Below, in pieces: positions 1 through 10,622 of a stretch of DNA of 64,000 nucleotides. The notes under the pieces were generated by a model. It was not told the origin of the DNA, did not search any database, and saw only the letters and a list, made by a program, of their open reading frames with translations. The DNA comes from Ideonella sp. A 288 (GTDB lineage Bacteria > Pseudomonadota > Gammaproteobacteria > Burkholderiales > Burkholderiaceae_C). Made by a program: the position numbers and the translations under genes. The stretch spans positions 25,622 through 89,621 of the forward strand of contig NZ_MWLO01000123.1 in NCBI RefSeq assembly GCF_002198735.1. The letters run 5' to 3'. The first letter of the stretch is position 1. Each line of letters starts with the position of its first letter.

Positions 1-2
1 AC

Positions 3-899
3 GCCGCCGACCCGAAGCAGGGCACCGCGGCCGCCCAGAAGCTGTGCGACGCCAAGGTCAATGGCGTGGTCGGCCACCTGAACTCGGGCACCACGATCCC
101 GGCGTCCACGGTGTACAACCAATGTGGCATCCCCCACATCACGCCGTCGGCGACCAACCCCAAGCTGACGCAGCAGGGCTACAAGACGACCTTCCGCATG
201 CTGGCCAACGACAACGCCCTGGGCGCCGGCCTGGCGCTGCACGCGGCCAACAACCTGAAGCTGAAGAAGGTTGCGATCATCGATGACCGCACCGCCTACG
301 GCCAGGGCGTGGCCGAGGTCTTCAAGAAGACCGCTCAGCAGCGTGGCATCCAGATCGTCGACGAGCAGTACACCACCGACAAGGCCACCGACTTCATGGC
401 CATCCTGACGGCCATCAAGTCCAAGGCGCCGGACGGTGTGTTCTACGGTGGCATGGACCCGCAGGCCGGCCCGATGCTGCGCCAGATGGAACAGCTCGGC
501 CTGAGCAATGTCAAGTTCTTCGGCGGCGACGGCATCTGCACTGCCAAGCTGGCCGAACTGTCCGGTGGCGCCAAGACCCTGGCCAACGTGACCTGCGCCG
601 AAGGCGGCGCCTCGCTCGACAAGATGCCTGGCGGCAAGGTCTGGAAGGACCGCTACGACAAGAAGTACCCGAACCAGTTCCAGGTGTACTCGCCCTACAC
701 CTACGACGCGGTGCACGTGCTCGTCGACGCCATGGTGCGCGCCGGCTCGGCCGACCCGAAGGTCTACACGGCCAAGCTGTTCGAAAGCAACTTCCAGGGC
801 GTCACCGCCAAGGTCGGCTTCGAGCCCGATGGCGAGCTGAAGAACCCGGCCATGACCCTGTACTCGTACAAGGACGGCAAGAAGGTCCCGCTGAACTGA
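3..899 (+). CDS. Branched-chain amino acid ABC transporter substrate-binding protein (LivK-like), 5'-truncated by window
   Basis: Periplasmic binding component of a high-affinity Leu/Ile/Val-type ABC importer. The reading frame is open from the first bases, so only the C-terminal 298 residues are present; signal peptide and start lie outside. The text around VVGHLNSGTTIPAS, the AIIDDRTAYGQG segment and the VYSPYTYDAVHVLVDAM segment are typical of the type-1 periplasmic binding fold (Peripla_BP_6). A clear intrinsic terminator follows, so this gene ends its transcript. The transporter partners must lie upstream of the window. Other ligands (amides, urea, aromatic compounds) are used by close relatives, so substrate is not certain. 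Confidence 0.9.
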   Translation, partial: AADPKQGTAAAQKLCDAKVNGVVGHLNSGTTIPASTVYNQCGIPHITPSATNPKLTQQGYKTTFRMLANDNALGAGLALHAANNLKLKKVAIIDDRTAYGQGVAEVFKKTAQQRGIQIVDEQYTTDKATDFMAILTAIKSKAPDGVFYGGMDPQAGPMLRQMEQLGLSNVKFFGGDGICTAKLAELSGGAKTLANVTCAEGGASLDKMPGGKVWKDRYDKKYPNQFQVYSPYTYDAVHVLVDAMVRAGSADPKVYTAKLFESNFQGVTAKVGFEPDGELKNPAMTLYSYKDGKKVPLN

Positions 900-923
900 T
901 CGGCCTGAACGCCCGTCTCAGCC

Positions 924-950
924 AAAGGGCGCCGCAAGGCGCCCTTTTTC
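924..950 (+). terminator. Intrinsic terminator after livK-like gene
   Basis: Inverted repeat AAAGGGCGCC, loop GCAA, GGCGCCCTTT, running into TTTTTC. The stem has 10 paired bases with a stable GNRA-type tetraloop and a U-tract, starting 25 bases after the stop codon. Because the A-rich side faces the other strand it may also serve the convergent glgP gene, which ends at 975. Confidence 0.9.
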
Positions 951-974
951 TTGGCTGCGTGTCCGCCGGGAGGG

Positions 975-3416
<2,442 letters not shown>

Positions 3417-3531
3417 AGGCGTGGTGGCGTCAAAGGAAAGCGAATTATCGGCACGAGCCCGAACATGTGAAGGCGCGTCGTGGCACCATGGTGGACATGC
3501 GGCCATCGTGCCGGCGCACGAAGCAACAACC

Positions 3532-4806
3532 ATGCAACCCAAGGAACTCGCCTCCAGCCTCGACCTTCCGCGTCGCACCGTGGCGCTCGTGCTTGCGGGC
3601 GGCCGCGGCAGCCGCCTCAAGCAGATGACCGATCGACGGGCCAAGCCGGCCGTGTACTTCGGCGGCAAGTTCAGGATCGTCGATTTCGCCCTGTCCAACT
3701 GCCTGAACTCGGGCATCCGGCGCATCGGCGTCATCACCCAGTACAAGAGCCACAGCCTGTTGCGCCACATGCAGCGCGGCTGGGCCTTCCTCAACTCGGA
3801 GATGAACGAATTCGTCGACCTGATGCCGGCCCAGCAGCGGGTGGACGAGGAGTCGTGGTATCGCGGCACCGCCGATGCGGTGTACCAGAACCAGGACATC
3901 CTGGCCTCGTACCGTGCCGACTACATCGTCGTGCTGGCCGGCGACCACATCTACAAGATGAACTACGCCATCATGCTCGCCGATCACGTCGAGCAGGGGC
4001 GCGACTGCACGGTGGCCTGCATCGAAGTGCCGCGCAGCGAGGCCCATGCCTTCGGCGTGATGGCCATCGACGAACAACGCCGCATCGTCGACTTCGTCGA
4101 GAAGCCGGCCGACCCCCCGTCGGTGCCCGGCAAGCCCGATCGATCGCTGGCGAGCATGGGCATCTACATCTTCAATGCCCGCTACCTGTACCGCGAACTC
4201 GAGCGCGACATGGCCAACCCGACCTCCAGCCACGACTTCGGCAAGGACATCATCCCGGCCGCGGTGCGTGCAGGCCAGGCGGTGGCGCACCCGTTCGAGA
4301 TGAGTTGCGTCGGTGCCAAAGTCGGCGCGCACCCCTATTGGCGCGACGTGGGCACGATCGATGCCTACTGGGATGCCAACATCGACCTCACCGCCACCGA
4401 CCCGGAACTGAACCTCTACGACACGCGCTGGCCGATCTGGACCTACCAACCCCAGTTGCCGCCGGCCAAGTTCGTGCACAACCAGGACGACCGCCGTGGC
4501 ATGGCCATCGAGTCGCTGGTGTCCGGCGGCTGCATCGTCTCGGGCCAGGTGTTCCGCTCGGTACTGTTCTCCAGCGTGCGGGTGCATTCGCACGCCATCG
4601 TGGCCTGGTCGCTGCTGCTGCCGGGGGTGCAGGTGGGGCGCGGCGCGCGCCTGAACCGAACCATCGTCGACCGAGGTTGCATCATTCCCGAAGGCATGGT
4701 CATTGGCGAGGACGCCGCGGCCGACGCAAGGCGTTTCCAGCGCAGCGAGCAGGGCGTCACGCTGGTGACCAGCCAGATGCTCGATGCACTGATTTCGGGC
4801 TTGTGA
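3532..4806 (+). CDS. glgC: Glucose-1-phosphate adenylyltransferase (ADP-glucose pyrophosphorylase)
   Basis: Makes ADP-glucose from ATP and glucose-1-phosphate, the committed step of glycogen synthesis. 424 residues from ATG 3532, matching the family. Motifs: the nucleotide-binding loop [33 protein letters not shown], and the central [11 protein letters not shown] segment; a left-handed beta-helix C-terminal domain follows ([17 protein letters not shown]). Upstream in-frame codons exist from 3421, but homology starts at [24 protein letters not shown]. The glgA start follows the stop codon by one base, so the two genes are an operon. Confidence 0.96.
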   Translation: MQPKELASSLDLPRRTVALVLAGGRGSRLKQMTDRRAKPAVYFGGKFRIVDFALSNCLNSGIRRIGVITQYKSHSLLRHMQRGWAFLNSEMNEFVDLMPAQQRVDEESWYRGTADAVYQNQDILASYRADYIVVLAGDHIYKMNYAIMLADHVEQGRDCTVACIEVPRSEAHAFGVMAIDEQRRIVDFVEKPADPPSVPGKPDRSLASMGIYIFNARYLYRELERDMANPTSSHDFGKDIIPAAVRAGQAVAHPFEMSCVGAKVGAHPYWRDVGTIDAYWDANIDLTATDPELNLYDTRWPIWTYQPQLPPAKFVHNQDDRRGMAIESLVSGGCIVSGQVFRSVLFSSVRVHSHAIVAWSLLLPGVQVGRGARLNRTIVDRGCIIPEGMVIGEDAAADARRFQRSEQGVTLVTSQMLDALISGL

Positions 4807-4807
4807 G

Positions 4808-6256
4808 GTGGCCGCGCCGTTGCGCGTGCTGCAGGTTGCGGCAGAGGTCTTCCCGCTCGTCAAGACCGGTGGACTGGCCGACGTGGTGGCCGCGCTGCCG
4901 GTGGCCACGGCCGCGGCAGGCGCCGACGTGCGGCTGCTGCTGCCCGGCATGCCCGCGATCCTGGATTCAGTGCAGGGCGCCCGCACCGTCGTCGACATCG
5001 GCCCGTGCTACGGCGCGCTGCGGGTGCGCCTGCTGCTGGCGCGCATGCCCGGCACCGGCCTGCCGGCCTATGTCATCGACGCGCCGCACCTCTACCGCCG
5101 CGGCGGCGGGCCGTACCAGGCCTCCAACGGGCAGGACTGGCCCGACAACCTGCAACGCTTCGCGCTGCTGGGCTGGCTTGCCGCCCGCCTGGCCTCGGGC
5201 GATGCCGACCACGACTGGCTGCCCGACATTGTGCATGCGCACGACTGGCATGCTGCAATGACCTGCACCTACATGGCCGACCACCCGCCCACGCGGGCGG
5301 CGTCGGTGTTCACCGTGCACAACCTGGCCTACCAGGGGCTGTTTCCGCATGACGACTGGTCCCTGCTGGGCCTGTCGTCGCGCTACATGTCGCCCGCCGG
5401 CCTCGAGTTCCACGGCCAGTTGTCCTTCATGAAGGCGGGGCTGAAATATGCCCGCTGCATCACCACCGTGAGCCCCACCTACGCCCGCGAGATCTCGACG
5501 CACGAGTTCGGCTGCGGCCTGGACGGCGTCATCCGCGGACGCGCCGGTGCGGTGCTGGGCATCGTCAACGGCATCGACACGCAGGTGTGGAACCCGGCCA
5601 CCGATGCGGCACTCGAGCACCGTTACGACGCCGAACGTCTGGACGGCAAGCGGCGATGCCGCGAGGCCCTGCAGCGCGATTGGTCGTTGGCGCCGGATCC
5701 CGACGCGCTGCTCGTGGGCGTGGTCAGCCGCTTGACGGGCCAGAAGGGCATCGACCTGGTGCTGCAGGCGCTGCCCGACCTGCTGGCCGCCGGCATGCAA
5801 CTCGTCGTGCAGGGCACCGGCGAAGCGGCGCTGGAATCCGCACTGCGCGCGGCCGCATCGGCCCATCCCGGGCGAATGGCCCTGCACCTGGGCTACGACG
5901 AGCCCCGCGCCCACCGGCTGATCGCAGGGGCCGACGTGATCTGCGTGCCGTCGCGCTTCGAGCCCTGCGGCCTGACCCAGCTCTACGGCATGCGCTACGG
6001 CACGGTACCGGTGGTGCGGCAGGTGGGCGGCTTGGCCGACACGGTGCGCGACGGCGTCACCGGCATCACCTTCGGGCCGGCGCGAGCCTACGACCTGACG
6101 CAGGCGCTGCAGCGCGCCGGTGCGTTGCGCCGCGAGCAGCCCGAGGCCTGGGCCGCCATGCAGGCGGTCGGCATGGCGCAAGACCTCTCGTGGCACCTGC
6201 CCGCGATCGAGTACCTGCGGCTCTACCGATCTCTGACGGCAGCGGCGATGGGCTGA
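4808..6256 (+). CDS. glgA: Glycogen synthase (ADP-glucose), GT5 family
   Basis: Transfers glucose from ADP-glucose to the non-reducing end of alpha-1,4-glucan. 482 residues with a GTG start one base after the glgC stop. The ADP-glucose binding loop K-T-G-G-L lies in [16 protein letters not shown] near residue 20, and the C-terminal GT-B half has the conserved [21 protein letters not shown] segment ending in GGLADTV. Together with glgC and the divergent glgP this forms a compact glycogen module. No branching enzyme (glgB) or debranching enzyme (glgX) is present in the window. Confidence 0.96.
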   Translation: MAAPLRVLQVAAEVFPLVKTGGLADVVAALPVATAAAGADVRLLLPGMPAILDSVQGARTVVDIGPCYGALRVRLLLARMPGTGLPAYVIDAPHLYRRGGGPYQASNGQDWPDNLQRFALLGWLAARLASGDADHDWLPDIVHAHDWHAAMTCTYMADHPPTRAASVFTVHNLAYQGLFPHDDWSLLGLSSRYMSPAGLEFHGQLSFMKAGLKYARCITTVSPTYAREISTHEFGCGLDGVIRGRAGAVLGIVNGIDTQVWNPATDAALEHRYDAERLDGKRRCREALQRDWSLAPDPDALLVGVVSRLTGQKGIDLVLQALPDLLAAGMQLVVQGTGEAALESALRAAASAHPGRMALHLGYDEPRAHRLIAGADVICVPSRFEPCGLTQLYGMRYGTVPVVRQVGGLADTVRDGVTGITFGPARAYDLTQALQRAGALRREQPEAWAAMQAVGMAQDLSWHLPAIEYLRLYRSLTAAAMG

Positions 6257-6340
6257 TCGGGGCCTCGGCCGGCCTCGGTTCGGGCGGCATACTCGTCGTC
6301 CATCCAAACCCCGGGGCCCACGGCGCGTGGCCCCGACACC

Positions 6341-6871
6341 ATGAGGCCCGCTCCGATGAACGCCGACGAGCTGAGACAACTGCAAGCGCCGATCAAGGCG
6401 CGCTACAAGGACGATCCCGCATCCGCGCGCCACACCTTCCATGCCAGCGGCGAGCTGTTGCCCGACCGGCCGTCGTGCCGCATCGAAACGCGGTTTGCCC
6501 GCTTCGATGCCGGCTTGCACCCGGCGGCGGGTGGTGATGGCACGGATGCCTGCTCGGGCGACCTGCTGCTCGAATCGCTGGTGGCCTGCGCAGGAGTCAC
6601 CTTCAACGTGGTGGCCACGGCGATGGCCATCCCGTTCCGATCGGCACGGGTCATCGTGGAAGGCGAGGGCGACTTCCGTGGCACGCTCGGCGTGGCCAAG
6701 GACGCGCCCGTGGGCATCACCGACATCCGCATGCGATTCGAAGTGGACTCGCCGGCCAGCGACGACCAGTTGGCCACCTTGCTGCGTCTGACCGAACGCT
6801 ACTGCGTGATCTTCCAGACGCTGCGCACTCCGCCGCAGATGGCGGCGAGCCTGACGCGTGTCGCGGCCTGA
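6341..6871 (+). CDS. OsmC family protein (putative hydroperoxide reductase)
   Basis: OsmC/Ohr proteins reduce organic hydroperoxides with a pair of cysteines. This 176-residue protein carries the two family cysteines, C83 in SLVACAGVTF and C155 in TERYCVIFQ, in the expected spacing. An alternative ATG at 6356 would shorten the protein by five residues; neither has a strong Shine-Dalgarno. It is 84 bases downstream of glgA and has no recognised partner. Role in peroxide or general stress defence is inferred from family; substrate is unknown. Confidence 0.85.
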   Translation: MRPAPMNADELRQLQAPIKARYKDDPASARHTFHASGELLPDRPSCRIETRFARFDAGLHPAAGGDGTDACSGDLLLESLVACAGVTFNVVATAMAIPFRSARVIVEGEGDFRGTLGVAKDAPVGITDIRMRFEVDSPASDDQLATLLRLTERYCVIFQTLRTPPQMAASLTRVAA

Positions 6872-7333
6872 GCCTGAGGCATCCGCCGCCGGCGGCCTCG
6901 TTGGGCCCACGCTGCCGGCCGGCGCATCACGCCGCGCCCGCCGCCAGGCCATCGATGCGCAGAGGGCGCCGTACTTCGTGCCAGGCGTCGACACCTCGGC
7001 GCCGAGGAAGCCGCCCAACTGGTGACCGAGATCCTGCCGCGGTCCGACCACTGAGAGGCTGAGAGTTGTTCGATCATGCCCGCTCACCACCCCCAAACGC
7101 ACCCGCTCGTCGTTGCAAATGCTCGCCATAGCCCGAGCTATGGCTGCGCTTTGCGCCTAGATCGGGCACGTTTCGGGGCGTCGCTCGGGCACGCTCGAAT
7201 TCCTCTCAGCCTCTGAGCCCAGCAGCGCGAGCGTCGGAGCCAGCTGAGGCCACTTCCTTCCCTTTCGCGATCTGCCGCCTGTCGCACCGGTTCATCCAAT
7301 GGCGTCTGTTCCTGCAAGCGCGCTCGACAGGGC
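6872..7333. other. 462-base intergenic region with a long imperfect palindrome
   Basis: No convincing gene lies between the OsmC gene and the ECF sigma gene. The first 180 bases contain a short open stretch ending in an EEAAQLVTEIL-like string that could be gene debris but cannot be assigned. The middle (7051-7217) is occupied by the long inverted repeat listed separately. The last 115 bases lead to the sigma gene; I see no strong -35/-10 pair. Confidence 0.6.
7051..7217. repeat. 167-base imperfect palindrome (long hairpin element)
   Basis: Two arms of 82 and 81 bases (7051-7132 and 7137-7217) are reverse complements of each other over their full length with mismatches. The outer ends pair best (CTGAGAGGCTGAGAG against the complement CTCAGAGGCTGAGAG). 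The centre is a perfect 8-bp stem GCCATAGC / GCTATGGC around the loop CCGA. Intermediate blocks (TGCCCG, CAAACG/GAAACG, CCCG, GCAAA) also align. This could be a REP/MITE-like non-autonomous element or a structured RNA. I noticed no second copy in the window. Confidence 0.75.
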
Positions 7334-7921
7334 ATGCACCACCTTGCCGGAGCGGCCATGACACCCAGGAATCCAGCAGTCCTTCCCGTCGGCACCTTGA
7401 CCGCCGACCTGTTGTTCCGCGATCTGGTGTCGCAGCACGGCGAACGCCTGCACCGGTTCGTGCTGCGCCGCATCGGTGACGCCACCGAGGCAGAAGATCT
7501 GGCACAGCAAGCCTTCGTCGAGGCCGCCAGGGCGCACGCCAGCTTTCGGGGCGAATCGCAACTGTCGACCTGGCTGTACGGGATCGCGATGAACCTGGTG
7601 CGCAATCACCTGTCGCGCGCACCTCGACGCCACTTCGGATTCGACGACGACTCGGTGCTGGAGGGGACAGCCGATGTCGGCCCCAGCCCACAGCAGCAGT
7701 TCGAGATGACCCAACTGGTGGCCCTGCTGGATCAGGAACTGGGCGAACTGATGCCCGAGATGCGAGAGGTGCTGATGATGGTGGCGCTGGACGACCTGTC
7801 GTACCAGGACGCGGCCGTGCTGCTGTCGGTGCCGGTGGGCACCGTGCGCAGCCGTGTGTCGCGCGCGCGCTCGCACCTGCGCCGACGCTTTGCCGCGCGG
7901 GGCGCCTCACTGCCGTTCTGA
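7334..7921 (+). CDS. ECF-type RNA polymerase sigma factor (sigma-70 family)
   Basis: Alternative sigma factor of 195 residues. Region 2 runs from about residue 25 to 95 (RDLVSQHGERLHRFVLRRI, DLAQQAFVEAARAHASF, STWLYGIAMNLVRNHL) and region 4 from about 135 to 188, ending in the helix-turn-helix LSYQDAAVLLSVPVGTVRSRV. A second ATG at 7358 is also possible, since the first eight residues are not conserved in character. No anti-sigma gene with a recognisable zinc-binding or FecR domain follows; the next gene encodes only a 47-residue membrane peptide. Regulon and signal are unknown. Confidence 0.92.
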   Translation: MHHLAGAAMTPRNPAVLPVGTLTADLLFRDLVSQHGERLHRFVLRRIGDATEAEDLAQQAFVEAARAHASFRGESQLSTWLYGIAMNLVRNHLSRAPRRHFGFDDDSVLEGTADVGPSPQQQFEMTQLVALLDQELGELMPEMREVLMMVALDDLSYQDAAVLLSVPVGTVRSRVSRARSHLRRRFAARGASLPF

Positions 7922-8085
7922 CGCCCGCCAAGTCAGCCGTGGCAGCATCGCCTGCACCGCGACAGCGCTGTACTCGACCAGGCGCCTCGACGCTCATGGC
8001 ATGACTCGGCGGCGCCGCGGGGCGCTGAGCCGTGGCATGGCCGGCTTCTTGCTGGCCATCGACTTCAACCGCTGTGGAGGTTCAC

Positions 8086-8229
8086 ATGCGATCCGAAGTC
8101 CGCATCGTCGTGGCGACACTCGTCGCAGGCATCGTCTCATGGGTCGTGTCGGTCGCCGTTGCCGACCTGACCTGCTCGATGCCCGACCTGAAGGCGCCAC
8201 TTTTTCAGGCGTTCGTGCACCAGAAGTGA
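8086..8229 (+). CDS. Small single-pass membrane or exported peptide (47 aa)
   Basis: Short gene with a good Shine-Dalgarno GGAGG at 8076-8080, five bases before the ATG. The peptide MRSEVR is followed by a hydrophobic segment of about 20 residues (IVVATLVAGIVSWVVSVAVA) and a polar tail with one cysteine. It may be a membrane anchor or a signal peptide cleaved after AVA. It lies 164 bases after the ECF sigma gene in the same direction, so it may be co-transcribed or be a target. No family is recognised. Confidence 0.55.
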   Translation: MRSEVRIVVATLVAGIVSWVVSVAVADLTCSMPDLKAPLFQAFVHQK

Positions 8230-8517
8230 CAGCCCTCGTCCCTTTTTGGTCCTCTGCATTTCAGTGCTAGGCCACGTCAGTGCGTGCGAGCTGCCCCAGC
8301 CAACAGGCTGGCGTTCCGACGCGGGAAGCCGCACACCCGACTGTCGTGCGCACGGGGGGGCGAGGGCGTGGGCGTTGGGCCGCCTACCTCATGCACCGAT
8401 GGTCGGCCGTCTTGCCCGGCGCCGGTCTTGATCCCGTCACGTCCACCTGCTAGCGTGGAAGCCTTCCGGAGGCATGACCCGTGCCCCGGCAGATCGACTC
8501 CAGAAGGGGATCCAGAC

Positions 8518-9390
8518 ATGTCCAGCACCCGCCGAACGTTCGCCGCCCTGCCGCTGATCGCAGGCAGCCTCCTGGCCAGCCGCCAGGCACGGGCAGCGGT
8601 CGACAACAGCGCCATTGGTCAGGCGGGGTTCAGAGACCACAAGGCCACCTACGGGCTGGTCTACAAGCTGCCGAAGGAAGTGAACGACGTGCTCGACGCG
8701 CGCATCTACCCGATGCTGCGCGAGCGACTGGTCCGGCTCGGCCTCGTCGACGAGGCGCGCGCGTTCAATCTGCCGCACGTGACGGTGGTGCACATCCACA
8801 ACGCCGACCCCGCAACGCCGCGCAAGATGCTCCAGGCGCTGACCAGGGTGCCGTCGCCCTTGACGCTGACCTTGAAGGACTTCTACAACACCGAGGCCTC
8901 CAAGGGGGCAGGGGCGCCCTGGTGGTTCGATCTCGGCGTTGTCAAGAGCGGTGCGGGCTACACCGAGATGATGGCTTTCAATACCGTGGCCACCGCGGCC
9001 TTGACCCCTCTGCGCGATGGCCCGCTGCCCCGTTGCACTGGCCCTGTTTACGCCAACATGAGCGAGACTGCCAAGGAACTGACCCGCAACGTGGGAGTAA
9101 GCGGCGTCAACGTGGTGAAGGACGGCAAGGACACCGCGTCGCACAACCCGCACAACACGCTGATGTACAGCATGACGCCCTACGACGCACGATTGCAGGA
9201 GGCGATGAAGGCCGTGGCCGACGACGCCAACAAGATCCTGCCCGGCGGCATCGACACGCAGTTCAAGGACGTGTCGATCGTCGAGATCGGCTTCATGGGC
9301 AACGTGTTGCGCGAGTTCTACCGGATCAGCCTGGGCGATGGGGCAGCCTTCGACACCACCAGCGGCAAGGCGGTCAAGCTCGGCACGTAA
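8518..9390 (+). CDS. Tat-exported protein with two HxTx motifs (2H-phosphoesterase-like)
   Basis: 290-residue protein of unknown function. The N-terminus MSSTRRTFAALPLIAGSLL ends in ARA, a plausible twin-arginine signal peptide cleaved near residue 26. Two HxTx motifs are present: HVTV at 87-90 and HNTL at 212-215. Pairs of H-x-T/S-x motifs form the active site of the 2H phosphoesterase superfamily (RNA ligase/cyclic phosphodiesterase LigT type), and the first motif here follows a short helix as in that fold. Spacing of about 125 residues is longer than typical. Function as a periplasmic cyclic-nucleotide or RNA-end esterase is inference. ATG 8518 is chosen because the signal peptide begins there; the open frame extends upstream to 8284. 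Confidence 0.6.
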   Translation: MSSTRRTFAALPLIAGSLLASRQARAAVDNSAIGQAGFRDHKATYGLVYKLPKEVNDVLDARIYPMLRERLVRLGLVDEARAFNLPHVTVVHIHNADPATPRKMLQALTRVPSPLTLTLKDFYNTEASKGAGAPWWFDLGVVKSGAGYTEMMAFNTVATAALTPLRDGPLPRCTGPVYANMSETAKELTRNVGVSGVNVVKDGKDTASHNPHNTLMYSMTPYDARLQEAMKAVADDANKILPGGIDTQFKDVSIVEIGFMGNVLREFYRISLGDGAAFDTTSGKAVKLGT

Positions 9391-9486
9391 CAGGGTCGGC
9401 AGACGACAGCGGCTTCGTCAGCGAGCGTCAGCGCACCTCCGGCCTGCGGCGCCAGTGTGTCCCTTGCGCGGAATGGGAGGCCCCCG

Positions 9487-10065
9487 ATGCCCATGCCCGA
9501 CCACGACCTGCGATCTCTCACCCGGCAGTTTTCAACACCTGGCCGCCTCGAGGCGATCGGCCTGCGACCCTCACGGGGCGCGGCCATGAAGGCCGTGCCC
9601 ACCGCGCAAGCCCTGGCCGGTCAGGGGCTGGTCGGGGACCGCAGCGTGCGTGGCGCGGCGTCCGCACTGGCGGCCGGTGGCAAGCGCCAGGTCACGTTGC
9701 TGCAGGCCGAACATCTGCCGGTGATCGCCGCCCTGGCCGGCCTCGGATCGCCGTTGGATCCGCTGAGCCTGCGCCGCAACCTGGTGGTGTCGGGCCTGAA
9801 CCTGCTGGCGGCGCGGTCGCTGTTCAAGGACCAGCCGCTGCTGCTGTGCATCGGCGATCCAAGCACCGAGGGCGGGCCCGTCCTGCTGGAGATCACCGGC
9901 CCGTGCGAGCCCTGCTCGAAGATGGAGGCATTGCTCGGCCCCGGCGGCTACAACGCGATGCGCGGGCATGGTGGCGTGACGGCCCGGGTGGTGCGCGGAG
10001 GCTGGCTTCAGGTGGGTGCGGTCGTGGATTGTCGACCGGGCCCGATGGCGTCGCCGGCGGCTTGA
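9487..10065 (+). CDS. MOSC domain-containing protein
   Basis: MOSC domains carry sulfur in molybdenum-cofactor sulfurases and in proteins such as YiiM and YuaD. This 192-residue protein shows GLVGDRSVRG, KRQVTLLQAEHLP, a LRRNLVVSGLNL block typical of the family, and the cysteine region ITGPCEPCSKMEALLG followed by HGGVTARVV. The ATG at 9487 is preceded by GGGAGG at 9475-9480, better than the GTG at 9457. It sits between the Tat-exported protein and umuD without evident functional link. Confidence 0.85.
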   Translation: MPMPDHDLRSLTRQFSTPGRLEAIGLRPSRGAAMKAVPTAQALAGQGLVGDRSVRGAASALAAGGKRQVTLLQAEHLPVIAALAGLGSPLDPLSLRRNLVVSGLNLLAARSLFKDQPLLLCIGDPSTEGGPVLLEITGPCEPCSKMEALLGPGGYNAMRGHGGVTARVVRGGWLQVGAVVDCRPGPMASPAA

Positions 10066-10158
10066 GCACGTCCCCGGTCGTCGTCCGCGCCGCAGCACAG
10101 CGCAGGGACAGGCGGCACGGGCCAAGGCAGCGTGACCGGAAGCGATGCGCCAGATACA

Positions 10159-10174
10159 CTGTACAAATGTCCAG
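10159..10174 (+). promoter_or_regulatory. LexA (SOS) box-like site overlapping the umuD start
   Basis: CTGTACAAATGTCCAG matches the CTGT-N8-ACAG LexA consensus except for one base in the right half. It precedes the umuD-umuC pair, the expected location for SOS control. It overlaps the annotated ATG at 10167, which suggests either a leaderless message or a start slightly downstream (for example GTG 10206). Confidence 0.6.
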
Positions 10175-10613
10175 TCATCGCCCCGATCCCGGCGAAGCCA
10201 TCCGAGTGGGCCGCGACCACGGCGGTGGCGCAGCACCGGTGCGCGCCAGCGTGGCCATCGGCTTCGGCTCACCGGCCGATGATTCCGGCGTCACGCGGCT
10301 CGACCTGAACGACCTGCTCATCAAGCATCCCCAGGCCACGTTCCTGATGCGGGTGGCCGGCGACGCGATGCACGATGCCGGCATCGACTCGGGCGACCTG
10401 GCGCTGGTCGATCGCGCCATCGCGCCGGTGCATGGCCACGTGGTGATCGCCGTGGTCGACGACGGTTTCGTTTGCCGCCGTCTGACCCGGCAGGGTGCCG
10501 ACACCCGCCTGCAGGCGACGCAGCCCGGCGTGCCGGACATCGTGCCGCATGAAGGCCAGGGCCTGCAGGTCTGGGGTGTGGTCACCCAGGTCATCAAGGC
10601 CATGCCCGCCTGA
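10167..10613 (+). CDS. umuD: UmuD-like protein with replaced catalytic dyad
   Basis: Homologue of the DNA polymerase V accessory subunit UmuD (S24 peptidase fold), 148 residues. Compared with the E. coli protein the alignment is clear through LDLNDLLIKHPQATF, GIDSGDLALVDRAI and the end GVVTQVIKAM. However the GDSM serine is alanine here (GDAM, A67), the catalytic lysine is arginine (R104 in FVCRRL), and the Cys-Gly cleavage site is Ile-Gly (I31-G32). Self-cleavage by the normal Ser-Lys mechanism is therefore not expected. It is nine bases upstream of umuC, with a LexA-like box at its start. It may be a structural partner only, or a degenerate copy complementing another umuD elsewhere. Confidence 0.88.
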   Translation: MSSHRPDPGEAIRVGRDHGGGAAPVRASVAIGFGSPADDSGVTRLDLNDLLIKHPQATFLMRVAGDAMHDAGIDSGDLALVDRAIAPVHGHVVIAVVDDGFVCRRLTRQGADTRLQATQPGVPDIVPHEGQGLQVWGVVTQVIKAMPA

Positions 10614-10622
10614 GGCGCCCGA

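Noticed and set aside
6890..7050. Possible gene remnant (EEAAQLVTEIL-like string) after the OsmC gene
   Set aside because: Too short and without any recognisable family; could be chance.
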